From the NCBI RefSeq assembly GCF_001658025.2, contig NZ_CP014007.2, positions 4,650,001 through 4,714,000 of the forward strand: 64,000 bases of DNA, in the 5' to 3' direction. The position numbers and the translations under genes were made by a program. Shown in pieces: positions 53,233-60,786 of this stretch (position 1 is its first letter; every line of letters begins with the position of its first letter). This DNA comes from Kosakonia oryzae. GTDB lineage: Bacteria > Pseudomonadota > Gammaproteobacteria > Enterobacterales > Enterobacteriaceae. Below the pieces are notes generated by a model, which saw nothing but the letters and a program-made list of their open reading frames with translations, did no database searches and was not told where the DNA came from.

Positions 53233-55791
53233 TTATCCCTTAATTACCAGTGCGTAATAGTTCCCACCTTCCGTTGCCCCTACCAACAAGACATGCTTGA
53301 TTGCCAGTTTCATCGGCTGACGGACAAAGTTCACACGTTCATCGAAGAACGCCACGGTATTAGGAATCGCCGGAACGGACTGTTTTTTCATGCAATCGAT
53401 GATTACTGCAAGGTTGAGCAAACCCGCCGCTGACGCGACAAAACCAAAGCAGGCGTTGTAGTTAACGACCGGGACGTTCGGTTGTTTCTCGCCAAACACC
53501 TCGCAGATAGCGTCAATTTCAATCCGCGAATGCTCGTCGCTGCCATTGCTGGTGCCGCACACCAGATCGATCTCTTGCGCGCTAATGCCAGCGTCGGCAA
53601 GCGCACGGCTCACTGCCAGCGCCATGGAGGAGGATTTTTCCGCCAGCTCGGCAACATCGAAATAACTGTTGCTGCATGACTTCCCGTAACCCACCACTTC
53701 CGCCAGCACTTCTGCACCGCGCGCCGCGGCTGTCTGCGGATCTTCCAGCAGCAGCATACAGGCGCCTTCACCGGGCACGTATCCTTTGGCGTCTTTGCCA
53801 TAGACCTGATAATCGCTTGCCGACGCGGTCATCTGGATCTTCTGCGTGACCGCATCCATATAGAGCGACATTGAGGGGAAATATTCATCCGCACCGCCAA
53901 CGATCACCTGCGGTTGCAAGTTCTGGCGCACAATCTCATAGCCGTAGGTTAAGGCGCCGAGCGCCGCGTTTTCACCGGTTGCCAGCGTCGTGGTATAGCC
54001 TTTGATCCCTTCTGAAATGCCGCAGAAGGTGGGAATCGCGTTCATCAATGAACCCGGAAACTCCGAGGTTCGCACCTTGCGCGGATCGGGTTTCAGGCTC
54101 TGCAAATATTTATAGGTTGTTTCCTGCGGGCCACGGGACATCCCCATAATCAGGCCCAGCGCATCGCCATCGCGTTTAATTTTACGTTTTCCCTGCTCCA
54201 GCGCTTCGCAGAGCGCGATCAGGGCAAACGTACCGCCACGTGTTGCTTTACGCGGATCAAAACGACGTAAGTGCTTGCGTGGCTCAAGGCCGGTGACCTG
54301 GAAGGTTTTGAAATTCTTTTCGCTCTCCGGCAACGTGGCGTTGCTGAAAGAGAATGCGTCACCGAACAGATCCGCACACTGCCCGGTCTCATCCAGCACC
54401 TTGAGCAGTTCTTTTGCTTCTTCCAGCGTATCGTCCGGGAAAGTTACTCCGCACAGTTCAATGTCTTGCTTGCCTTGCCAGACGCTTTCGAGGATCTCAT
54501 TGAGTGTATGGCCGATAGCCGATACCGCGCCAATGCCGGAAATCGCCACGCGTTTTGCGTCGTAGGTGCTGACAGGAACGGAAGCTGGCTCCATGCTGAC
54601 GATCATGCAGCAGTTGTTACCGCCGAACGCATAGTTGTTCTTCATGAAGATATTGATTTTCCGATCGAGAAAATCATTCGGTACATAGTCCAAATCGCAT
54701 CCCGGACGCGCTTTCGTGAAATTCAGCGTCGGCAGTACCTGTTGACCCGGCAGCGTCACCAGGCAGGCGATTAATTCCACGATGCCCGCCGCGCCGATGT
54801 TGTGTCCGAAGTAGGATTTGGTTGAGCTGATCAGCAGGTTTTCGTGGTTGGCAAAAACCTTTTTCATTGCCAGCGTTTCGATGCGGTCGTTGGCTTCGGT
54901 GCCGGTGCCATGCGCGTTGACGTAATCGATCTGCTCAGGCTTCAGCCCGGCATTCTCCAGCGCTTTGTGCATCACCTGCACGGCACCGCTGGCGCGCGGA
55001 TCCGGCCCGGTTTCGTGGAAAGCATCGCAGGAGGTGGCATAAGAGAGGATCTCGCCGTAAATCGTCGCCCCGCGCGCAACCGCATGCTCATACTCTTCAA
55101 GCACAACAGCGCCAGCGCCTTCGCCAATCGACATTCCCGACTGCCCAGAGAAAGGGGTACAGGAGTCCGAATGCATAACGTTCAGCGCATAAAAACCGGC
55201 GAACGTCGGCAGGTAGATAGGCTCGGTCCCCACGGCCAGCATGGTTTTGCTCTTGCCGTTCTGAATAAAATCATATGCCATGCCCACCGCGTTGGGGCTG
55301 GCCGTACAGGCGGTGGCGACCAGTTCAACGCCCCCTTTCAGGCCGAGCAGCGTGGAGACGCTGGAGCAGCAGGAAGAGAAGCCGCCGGAAAAGAGCGCCT
55401 TGCGCAGGGAAAAATCTTGCAGGCGTTGCTCAAAGAGCGGTAAAAACGCTTCAGTTCCTGCAGATGAGACGCCCACAATTAAGCCGGTATCGCGCAGGCT
55501 TGCGGCCTTATCCGCCAGCCCCGCCTGATCGAGCGCGTCTTTACCCACTTTATAAGCCCACAGCGCAGCGTTATCGAGTGAGTCCACGAGCCCTTCTGGC
55601 AGGCCGGAGTAATCGATATCATGTAGCACTTCCGCCGCTCTGGCGTTTTCAAACCATGTTGAAAAGCGCTCACTGTCAGCAACGCCGCACTTCTTATTCA
55701 GCAACGCCTCTCTGAAATCCGCGACATTTTCTGCCAGCGACGACAAAATTCCGATGCCGGTGATGACAACCCTTTTCCTGCTTGTCTGCAT
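53233..55791 (-). CDS. Fused beta-ketoacyl synthase / chain-length-factor-like protein
   Basis: 852 residues made of two ketosynthase domains in tandem. Domain 1 (~1-410) has an intact Cys-His-His triad: VATACTASPNAVG (Cys ~160), NAHGTGTEAND (His ~295) and KSYFGHNIGAAG (His ~327). Domain 2 (~415-852) keeps the fold (AISGIGAVSAIGHT, GADEYFPSMSLYMDAVT, GKDAKGYVPGEGACMLLLED) but lost all three: LATGENAALGAL has no Cys, GTSNGSDEHSR replaces HGTGT, and NACFGFVASAAG replaces KxxxGH. This is the KS-alpha / KS-beta (chain-length factor) pairing of type II polyketide synthases joined in one chain. The active domain should extend acyl-ACP; the inactive one should set chain length. cylI is the matching gene in cyl clusters. 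Confidence 0.92.
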   Translation of the reverse strand: MQTSRKRVVITGIGILSSLAENVADFREALLNKKCGVADSERFSTWFENARAAEVLHDIDYSGLPEGLVDSLDNAALWAYKVGKDALDQAGLADKAASLRDTGLIVGVSSAGTEAFLPLFEQRLQDFSLRKALFSGGFSSCCSSVSTLLGLKGGVELVATACTASPNAVGMAYDFIQNGKSKTMLAVGTEPIYLPTFAGFYALNVMHSDSCTPFSGQSGMSIGEGAGAVVLEEYEHAVARGATIYGEILSYATSCDAFHETGPDPRASGAVQVMHKALENAGLKPEQIDYVNAHGTGTEANDRIETLAMKKVFANHENLLISSTKSYFGHNIGAAGIVELIACLVTLPGQQVLPTLNFTKARPGCDLDYVPNDFLDRKINIFMKNNYAFGGNNCCMIVSMEPASVPVSTYDAKRVAISGIGAVSAIGHTLNEILESVWQGKQDIELCGVTFPDDTLEEAKELLKVLDETGQCADLFGDAFSFSNATLPESEKNFKTFQVTGLEPRKHLRRFDPRKATRGGTFALIALCEALEQGKRKIKRDGDALGLIMGMSRGPQETTYKYLQSLKPDPRKVRTSEFPGSLMNAIPTFCGISEGIKGYTTTLATGENAALGALTYGYEIVRQNLQPQVIVGGADEYFPSMSLYMDAVTQKIQMTASASDYQVYGKDAKGYVPGEGACMLLLEDPQTAAARGAEVLAEVVGYGKSCSNSYFDVAELAEKSSSMALAVSRALADAGISAQEIDLVCGTSNGSDEHSRIEIDAICEVFGEKQPNVPVVNYNACFGFVASAAGLLNLAVIIDCMKKQSVPAIPNTVAFFDERVNFVRQPMKLAIKHVLLVGATEGGNYYALVIKG

Positions 55792-55825
55792 AAATATTAC
55801 CTGGAGTTAACGACGAATAGGCATG

Positions 55826-55883
55826 AAATAACCAGGCACGGGAAATATCCGCGATGCGCGTGCTATTTCCCGGCTGGTTATTT
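55826..55883. other. Large intercistronic hairpin in the lipid operon
   Basis: AAATAACCAG (55826-55835) pairs with CTGGTTATTT (55874-55883), and inside it GGGAAATA (55840-55847) pairs with TATTTCCC (55864-55871). It fills the 99-base gap between the GcvT-like and KS-CLF genes. It may end a share of transcripts, protect the upstream mRNA, or be a processing site that sets different levels for the two parts of the operon. Confidence 0.7.
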
Positions 55884-55890
55884 TCAATAA

Positions 55891-57051
55891 TCAAACTGCG
55901 CTTTTTCTTTTGCTGGCATCAATATAACTGTGCTCAGTTGGGCTAACCAACATGCTCAGGTTATAAATAAACGGCATACCTTTCGTTTGCGCAGCGACTT
56001 TTTCATTCGCGGTTTGAATATGGAAGCCGTTAATATCGGACCATGCATATTCATTATCGATAAGCGCCAGAGCAATATATCGCTGTAAGGCGGGTGAAAA
56101 GAGGGCTTTGACAACTTTACCCACTTCATTGCCATCCGCGATGACACGATCGCCGGCGTAAATACCCGCACACGCTTCTTCGGCGATCATACCAATCATT
56201 TTAGAATGATGAGTGTCGTGAGACAGCGCTTCGACAGCCTCTTTACCGACAAAATCTTCTTTGTCGTATTGCACGGCCCATTGCATTTGCAGCTCAACGG
56301 GATTCAGCGTGCTGTGCGCCAGCGCGCGGCCATCCCAGCAAGGATTCTCTACTCGCGCGATGACCTGGTAATCAAGGCCGCCGGTCTGCAACTGATATTT
56401 TTCGCCAATATCGACCAGTTTCTGCCACTCTTCCGCCAGCGCAGACTGTTGACCGATCGCCATGTAAGCAAATTCGCCGTGCTTGCCACAGCGGAAAATC
56501 ATCAGCTCATCATCGGTACTCATATATTCATAATACGGCAGACCGATAATATCGAAGCCATGAATTTCAGCCATGACTTCCCAGGCGTATGGCCCCTCCA
56601 GCAGGATAGCGCCCCAGTTATCTTCACGCATGGCGCGAATTTCCGGGATCTGCTGGATATCGAGTTCATCCGCTTTTTGCAGACTTTTATTCAGGCGTTC
56701 AATCAGTTCACCTGCCGGAATATCTTCTGAAAGCAGGTAATAACCGTCTGCGGAGCAGAGTACATAAACATCGCCACGGATCGTGCCATCGTCATTCAGC
56801 ACCAGAGAGTAAATACCCTGCTCATCACGAATAATCGAAACGTCGGCGGAAACCAGATGGTTAACCAGCGCCCATGCGTCATCGCCCATTACGCTGACAA
56901 TCGCCATGTGAGAATAGTCGACCAGCAGCGCATTTTCGCGCATCGCCTTATATTCGACCATCGGTTCGTTATAGGCAAAGGGGATAGAGTAATCGTTATA
57001 AATGCCCATCATGGCATTATTTTTCAAATGAATATCATTAAGAGATGTCAT
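55891..57051 (-). CDS. GcvT-like aminomethyltransferase-family protein (CylF-like)
   Basis: 386 residues with the GcvT/YgfZ fold: YKAMRENALLVDYSHMAIVSVMGDDAWALVNHLVS, RGDVYVLCSADGYYLLSE, GLDYQVIARVEN and YDKEDFVGKEAVEAL. GcvT moves a C1 unit to tetrahydrofolate in glycine cleavage. Here no other gcv gene is present, and the protein sits among ACP and ketosynthase genes, the same unusual association as cylF in the Streptococcus agalactiae cyl cluster. Possible roles: a folate-dependent C1 step on the chain, or a C-N tailoring reaction. Followed by a 99-base gap with a large hairpin before the KS-CLF gene. Confidence 0.85.
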   Translation of the reverse strand: MTSLNDIHLKNNAMMGIYNDYSIPFAYNEPMVEYKAMRENALLVDYSHMAIVSVMGDDAWALVNHLVSADVSIIRDEQGIYSLVLNDDGTIRGDVYVLCSADGYYLLSEDIPAGELIERLNKSLQKADELDIQQIPEIRAMREDNWGAILLEGPYAWEVMAEIHGFDIIGLPYYEYMSTDDELMIFRCGKHGEFAYMAIGQQSALAEEWQKLVDIGEKYQLQTGGLDYQVIARVENPCWDGRALAHSTLNPVELQMQWAVQYDKEDFVGKEAVEALSHDTHHSKMIGMIAEEACAGIYAGDRVIADGNEVGKVVKALFSPALQRYIALALIDNEYAWSDINGFHIQTANEKVAAQTKGMPFIYNLSMLVSPTEHSYIDASKRKSAV

Positions 57052-57086
57052 ATAAGTATCCTGTTAAATTCCCTTTTAAATGCAGA

Positions 57087-57368
57087 TTACGAATTTTTCT
57101 TCTGAATGATAAATGTCGCCAGACTATTGATGCTTCTCATATAGGAAGGATCGTCGCTTTCCGTGACTTTAATGTCGAAGACTTTATCCAGCAGAACAAC
57201 AATCTCTGTGGCGTCCACAGAATCCAGCTTCAAACCATTGCCAAACAGCGCTGTATCATCATCGATTTGAGATTCATCCCTTTGAATATTCAATCGTTGA
57301 ATAATTTCAGTTTTGATGGTCAGCAATACATCTTTGCGCTTTTCAATATCGTCTTTAATTGTAAACAT
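57087..57368 (-). CDS. Acyl carrier protein (AcpC-like)
   Basis: 93 residues. The phosphopantetheine site is Ser50 in LFGNGLKLDSVDATEIVVLLDKVF, a typical DSxx context. An ACP-sized helical bundle surrounds it, with acidic patches (DESQIDDDT). The ribosome site is GGAGAG. It is presumably charged by the holo-ACP synthase encoded four genes upstream and carries the growing chain between transacylase, ketosynthase, reductase and dehydratase of the same operon. Confidence 0.92.
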   Translation of the reverse strand: MFTIKDDIEKRKDVLLTIKTEIIQRLNIQRDESQIDDDTALFGNGLKLDSVDATEIVVLLDKVFDIKVTESDDPSYMRSINSLATFIIQKKNS

Positions 57369-57387
57369 AACTAACTCTCCATGTTAA

Positions 57388-57936
57388 TTACTTAGATTCA
57401 CGAAAATTAATAATTGTACCGTGACTGATTAGCCGTTTCCCTGCATGGGCCGTAACGGAATAGTGTTTAAAACCATTAGCGTCGGAAAATGATAATTTAC
57501 TTACGACCTCAATAGAATCACCCGGGAAGGCTATTTCTTTAAATTTCAGATTTTGCGCAGCAAGCACCCCACGTACCTGCGCACGCCGTGTACGAATAAT
57601 ATCCAGCATTTCAGGTTCATTTATCCGCGCATGGATATCACGCAACGAAGAGAGTTCGACATGATATTTTTCACGATAAATGTCGCAAATATCCGTCAGG
57701 AAAGAAAAATACTCGCTGGCCTGACCAAAAATTTCTGAAATAATGACGCCGGGCATAATCGGATCGTCAGGAAAATGCCCGGATAACCACGGATCATTAT
57801 AGGTGACATGTTTGACGACTTTCACGTAGCCATTTTCACCGTATTTATAGTCATCAATTTTGTCGACCATTATCAGGGGCTGTCGCCAGCCGCCCATCTC
57901 AAGAAAGATCTTTGTAGGAATTCTGTATTTAGACAT
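57388..57936 (-). CDS. 3-hydroxyacyl-ACP dehydratase (FabZ/CylZ-like)
   Basis: 182 residues with a hot-dog fold. The catalytic pair His54 (SGHFPDDPIMPGV) and Glu68 (SEIFGQASEYF) match E. coli FabZ His54 and Glu68. About 30 residues longer than FabZ, with the extra part in the middle (YREKYHVELSSLRDI). It would make the trans-2 double bond after ketoreduction. With no enoyl reductase in the operon, double bonds would be kept, giving a polyene. Confidence 0.9.
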   Translation of the reverse strand: MSKYRIPTKIFLEMGGWRQPLIMVDKIDDYKYGENGYVKVVKHVTYNDPWLSGHFPDDPIMPGVIISEIFGQASEYFSFLTDICDIYREKYHVELSSLRDIHARINEPEMLDIIRTRRAQVRGVLAAQNLKFKEIAFPGDSIEVVSKLSFSDANGFKHYSVTAHAGKRLISHGTIINFRESK

Positions 57937-57939
57937 AAA

Positions 57940-58707
57940 TCACCGCATTACCAGACCACCATCGATAACGATAGTTTGGCCGACGATATAACTGGAAGCT
58001 GAGGAACTTAAGAAAACAATGGCGTTCGCCACTTCTTCACACGTACCGAGCCGTTTTAACGGGATGGAGCCAACCACGTTGCGCACAACGGTGCGCGAGA
58101 CTTTTTTCACCATACGCGATTCAATCATCCCCGGAGCGACCGCGTTGACGCGGATGCCATAAGTAGCCAGTTCGGCCGCCAGCGTACGGGTAAAGCCCAG
58201 CATGGCACCTTTGGAGGCGCTGTAGTTGGACTGGCCGACGCTCGGGATAATGGCGGCAACAGAGGCAACATTGATAATTGTCGGGCTCTGCGCTGAACGC
58301 AGTAATGTCAACGCAGCTTTGATTAGCCGGAAGACGCTGAGCATATTGGTGTCCATCACCTGGCTGAAATCCTCAAAGCTCATTGAGGCAAACAGGCTGT
58401 CTTTGACAATGCCCGCATTGTTGACCAGAACATCAATCTTCCCGGCCACTTCAGCGAGATGGGAGCAGAGCGCCGCTACGCTCTGCGGATCGGCCAAATC
58501 GCACTGCATAATGTGCAGTTTGTCACCCGCCGGGTGCGACGCTTTCAGCGCGTTGAGCTGTGTGGCATTTGATTTATAAAGTGCATAAACAACACAGTTT
58601 TGCTCTAAATACTTCGCGCAAATACCCAGCCCAATATCGCCACTCGCGCCCGTCACCAGCACGGTATTTTCATTAAGATCGTTGTACTTATACATATATA
58701 TATTCAT
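57940..58707 (-). CDS. 3-oxoacyl-ACP reductase (FabG/CylG-like)
   Basis: 255 residues from ATG 58707 (MNIYMYKYND). SDR fold: NAD(P)-binding TGASGDIGLGI, NNAGI, and catalytic Ser149, Tyr162 and Lys166 (INVASV...SNYSASKGAM). NADPH-dependent reduction of 3-oxoacyl-ACP is expected. It stops three bases before the dehydratase start, so the reduction and dehydration enzymes are made together. Starts 14 bases after the holo-ACP synthase gene. Confidence 0.92.
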   Translation of the reverse strand: MNIYMYKYNDLNENTVLVTGASGDIGLGICAKYLEQNCVVYALYKSNATQLNALKASHPAGDKLHIMQCDLADPQSVAALCSHLAEVAGKIDVLVNNAGIVKDSLFASMSFEDFSQVMDTNMLSVFRLIKAALTLLRSAQSPTIINVASVAAIIPSVGQSNYSASKGAMLGFTRTLAAELATYGIRVNAVAPGMIESRMVKKVSRTVVRNVVGSIPLKRLGTCEEVANAIVFLSSSASSYIVGQTIVIDGGLVMR

Positions 58708-58721
58708 GATGAGAATTTGAG

Positions 58722-59090
58722 TTAATAAATAATGACCGTCGCCACGGCGTGAGTCCGGCAATGCGAAATACTCAGGGATACATTTTCCATCCCTTTCTCT
58801 GCAAGAATCTCTTTCAGTCTTCCGGTAAAAACAAATTGCGGACAGCCATACTCGTCATGAATAATTTCGATATCATGAAAGCGAATACCATCGCGAAAAC
58901 CACAGCCTACCGCTTTTACCACCGCTTCTTTCGCTGCCCAGAAACCGGATGCGCGTTCATAATTTATATCAGAAGGATCAATTTTTATGATTTCCTTTTC
59001 AGTATAAACGCGCTCAATAAAATCCATTTTCCCGTTGGCAATCGCCCGACTTATGCGCGCAACTTCTACAATATCCGTACCAATACGCAT
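58722..59090 (-). CDS. Holo-ACP synthase (AcpS-type phosphopantetheinyl transferase)
   Basis: 122 residues from ATG 59090 ([13 protein letters not shown]). The Mg2+ ligands Asp6 (GTDIVEV) and Glu55 ([13 protein letters not shown]) and Lys59 are present, as is [13 protein letters not shown] near the C-terminus. It is an AcpS-type enzyme of normal length that attaches phosphopantetheine to the Ser50 of the operon's ACP. The cyl cluster also carries a dedicated PPTase (cylK). It stands between the TPS transporter gene and the ketoreductase gene, spaced by under 20 bases on both sides, tying the TPS genes to the lipid pathway. Confidence 0.92.
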   Translation of the reverse strand: MRIGTDIVEVARISRAIANGKMDFIERVYTEKEIIKIDPSDINYERASGFWAAKEAVVKAVGCGFRDGIRFHDIEIIHDEYGCPQFVFTGRLKEILAEKGMENVSLSISHCRTHAVATVIIY

Positions 59091-59108
59091 CGTACTGCAC
59101 ACTCAAAA

Positions 59109-60728
59109 TTATAACTGATACGAGAAGTTGAAATTAAAGTTAGCCTTATTCACCACCAGATCGCCAGGATATTTCAGCGGCGCAGTGATGGAGAAATCAT
59201 ATCCCAGGCTCTTTATATTCCCTTCAATACCCATGGCGCCACCCAAAATAGTTTCATCGCCATAGAAGCCATCGTCTTTCACCTGCCCGAAATCCATGCC
59301 GAAATAGAGTCTGGCATTAGTCGTACCGATGGGCCGAGAGAATGTATTTTGCAGATAAAAACCGCTGTTGCCTGTCAGGCCATAGCTATTTTCAAATCCA
59401 CGTACGCTCCACCGATCGCCCACGGTCATCTGATCCTGCAAGGTCAACTGGCGCGGCGCATATTGCGCATAGAACACCCCGTTGTAGTAACCATTGGCAA
59501 ACAACTGGGTATAATTTCCCTGAAAGTTAAATAGCTGGCTTATGGGGCTGACTTCGCCATACTGCATATCGGGCGTTTGTTCGCCGCCAAACCATGTTAA
59601 GAAACGCTGCCACGAGAGGGTGGCATCCAGCGAAGCATCAGCAAACTGCTGCTTATAATTAAGCCCGAACTTCACGTTCCCCATGTCGCGGCTTTGTAAT
59701 ACCAGCTCTTCGCCGTCGAGGGTGTATCCGGAGGTTCTGCGGATAAGCTCAGCACTTGCCGCGATCTTCCTGCTTTTATCGCGATAGATCGTTCTTGCCG
59801 CTTTCGCGCTCAGGTATTCGCTATTACCGGCATAATCCAGCGAAAAGTAAGAGAGCGGAACCGTTTGTCGCGAATCACTCTTACTATAGAAAAACGTGTA
59901 ATTCCAGTAGCCGACCGGGAATGAATAGTAGCCACTGATGTTCTGATACTTACCGGTGGTGCTACTGGTGCCGGCCAGGTAAAAGAGATCGCCTAATTTT
60001 GCCGTATTGAACAGGTAGCCTACTGCAGAGGTTAAATACTGACCGGTCGCTTCATCACCCCAGTTGTTATAACTTGCTCTTACGCTCCACTTTTTAAAGC
60101 GGTTAGTGTTAATACTGACGTTGCTATAACCATTTTTGCTACCCGGCTCTATATTGATTTTAACATTCACGCCGGGAACAAATTGCAGATTTTCCAGCCC
60201 TTGCTCAATATCACGGATATTCAGAATATCTTCATTTTTGAAAGGCAACATCCATGTCCGAATATCATCACCAGCAATAATGATATTTTCAATCTTACCT
60301 GCCTCGACGGTAAACTTGAGTTCACCGGTAGAGATATTCTGTGTCGGAATGATAACACGCGTAGTTACATATCCCGCGTCAATATAATAATCCTGCAAAG
60401 CTGATGCGACTGCATTAATACCTGCAACACCGATACAGCGCCCGGCGATATGCTCATTGATAGATTGCGTGATTTTAGCTTTTAGAAAATCATTTTCAAG
60501 AATAATATCCTTGACAGTAAAACAGTTTTCTTCCTTTGGAAGATCTTGCAGAGTAAAGACTTTCCGTTCGGCATTTGAGAAAACATCTTTTTTCTCAAAT
60601 TGTTGTTCATGCAGCACGCTGGCATCTGCATTCTTTTGCTGTTTTATCAGGTTATCAACATTATCCTTTGCTGATACCCGAGCGCCCACAATCATGAGCA
60701 TACAAAGAGCTATAAATCGCAATTCCAT
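59109..60728 (-). CDS. Two-partner secretion outer-membrane transporter (TpsB; ShlB/FhaC family)
   Basis: 539 residues from ATG 60728 (MELRFIALCMLMIVGARVSA, a signal peptide). The N-terminal half has POTRA domains (CFTVKDIILEN and GYVTTRVIIPTQNISTGELKFTV are landmarks), and the C-terminal ~340 residues form the Omp85-type barrel with the conserved VRGF loop (SVRGFENSYGLTGNSG) and a final aromatic strand (NFNFNFSYQL). It exports the TpsA protein encoded just before it. The stop is 18 bases before the holo-ACP synthase start. Confidence 0.92.
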   Translation of the reverse strand: MELRFIALCMLMIVGARVSAKDNVDNLIKQQKNADASVLHEQQFEKKDVFSNAERKVFTLQDLPKEENCFTVKDIILENDFLKAKITQSINEHIAGRCIGVAGINAVASALQDYYIDAGYVTTRVIIPTQNISTGELKFTVEAGKIENIIIAGDDIRTWMLPFKNEDILNIRDIEQGLENLQFVPGVNVKINIEPGSKNGYSNVSINTNRFKKWSVRASYNNWGDEATGQYLTSAVGYLFNTAKLGDLFYLAGTSSTTGKYQNISGYYSFPVGYWNYTFFYSKSDSRQTVPLSYFSLDYAGNSEYLSAKAARTIYRDKSRKIAASAELIRRTSGYTLDGEELVLQSRDMGNVKFGLNYKQQFADASLDATLSWQRFLTWFGGEQTPDMQYGEVSPISQLFNFQGNYTQLFANGYYNGVFYAQYAPRQLTLQDQMTVGDRWSVRGFENSYGLTGNSGFYLQNTFSRPIGTTNARLYFGMDFGQVKDDGFYGDETILGGAMGIEGNIKSLGYDFSITAPLKYPGDLVVNKANFNFNFSYQL

Positions 60729-60748
60729 GAATTCACTCTGAAAGAAGT

Positions 60749-60777
60749 AAAGGCAGCAGCAGTTTGCCACTGCCTTT
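60749..60777. terminator. Attenuator-like hairpin between tpsA and tpsB
   Basis: AAAGGCAG (60749-60756) pairs with CTGCCTTT (60770-60777) in the 58-base gap. On the minus strand only TTTACTT follows, so it would be a weak terminator there, letting some transcription into tpsB and the lipid genes; on the plus strand a T run follows. Confidence 0.55.
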
Positions 60778-60786
60778 TTTTACACC

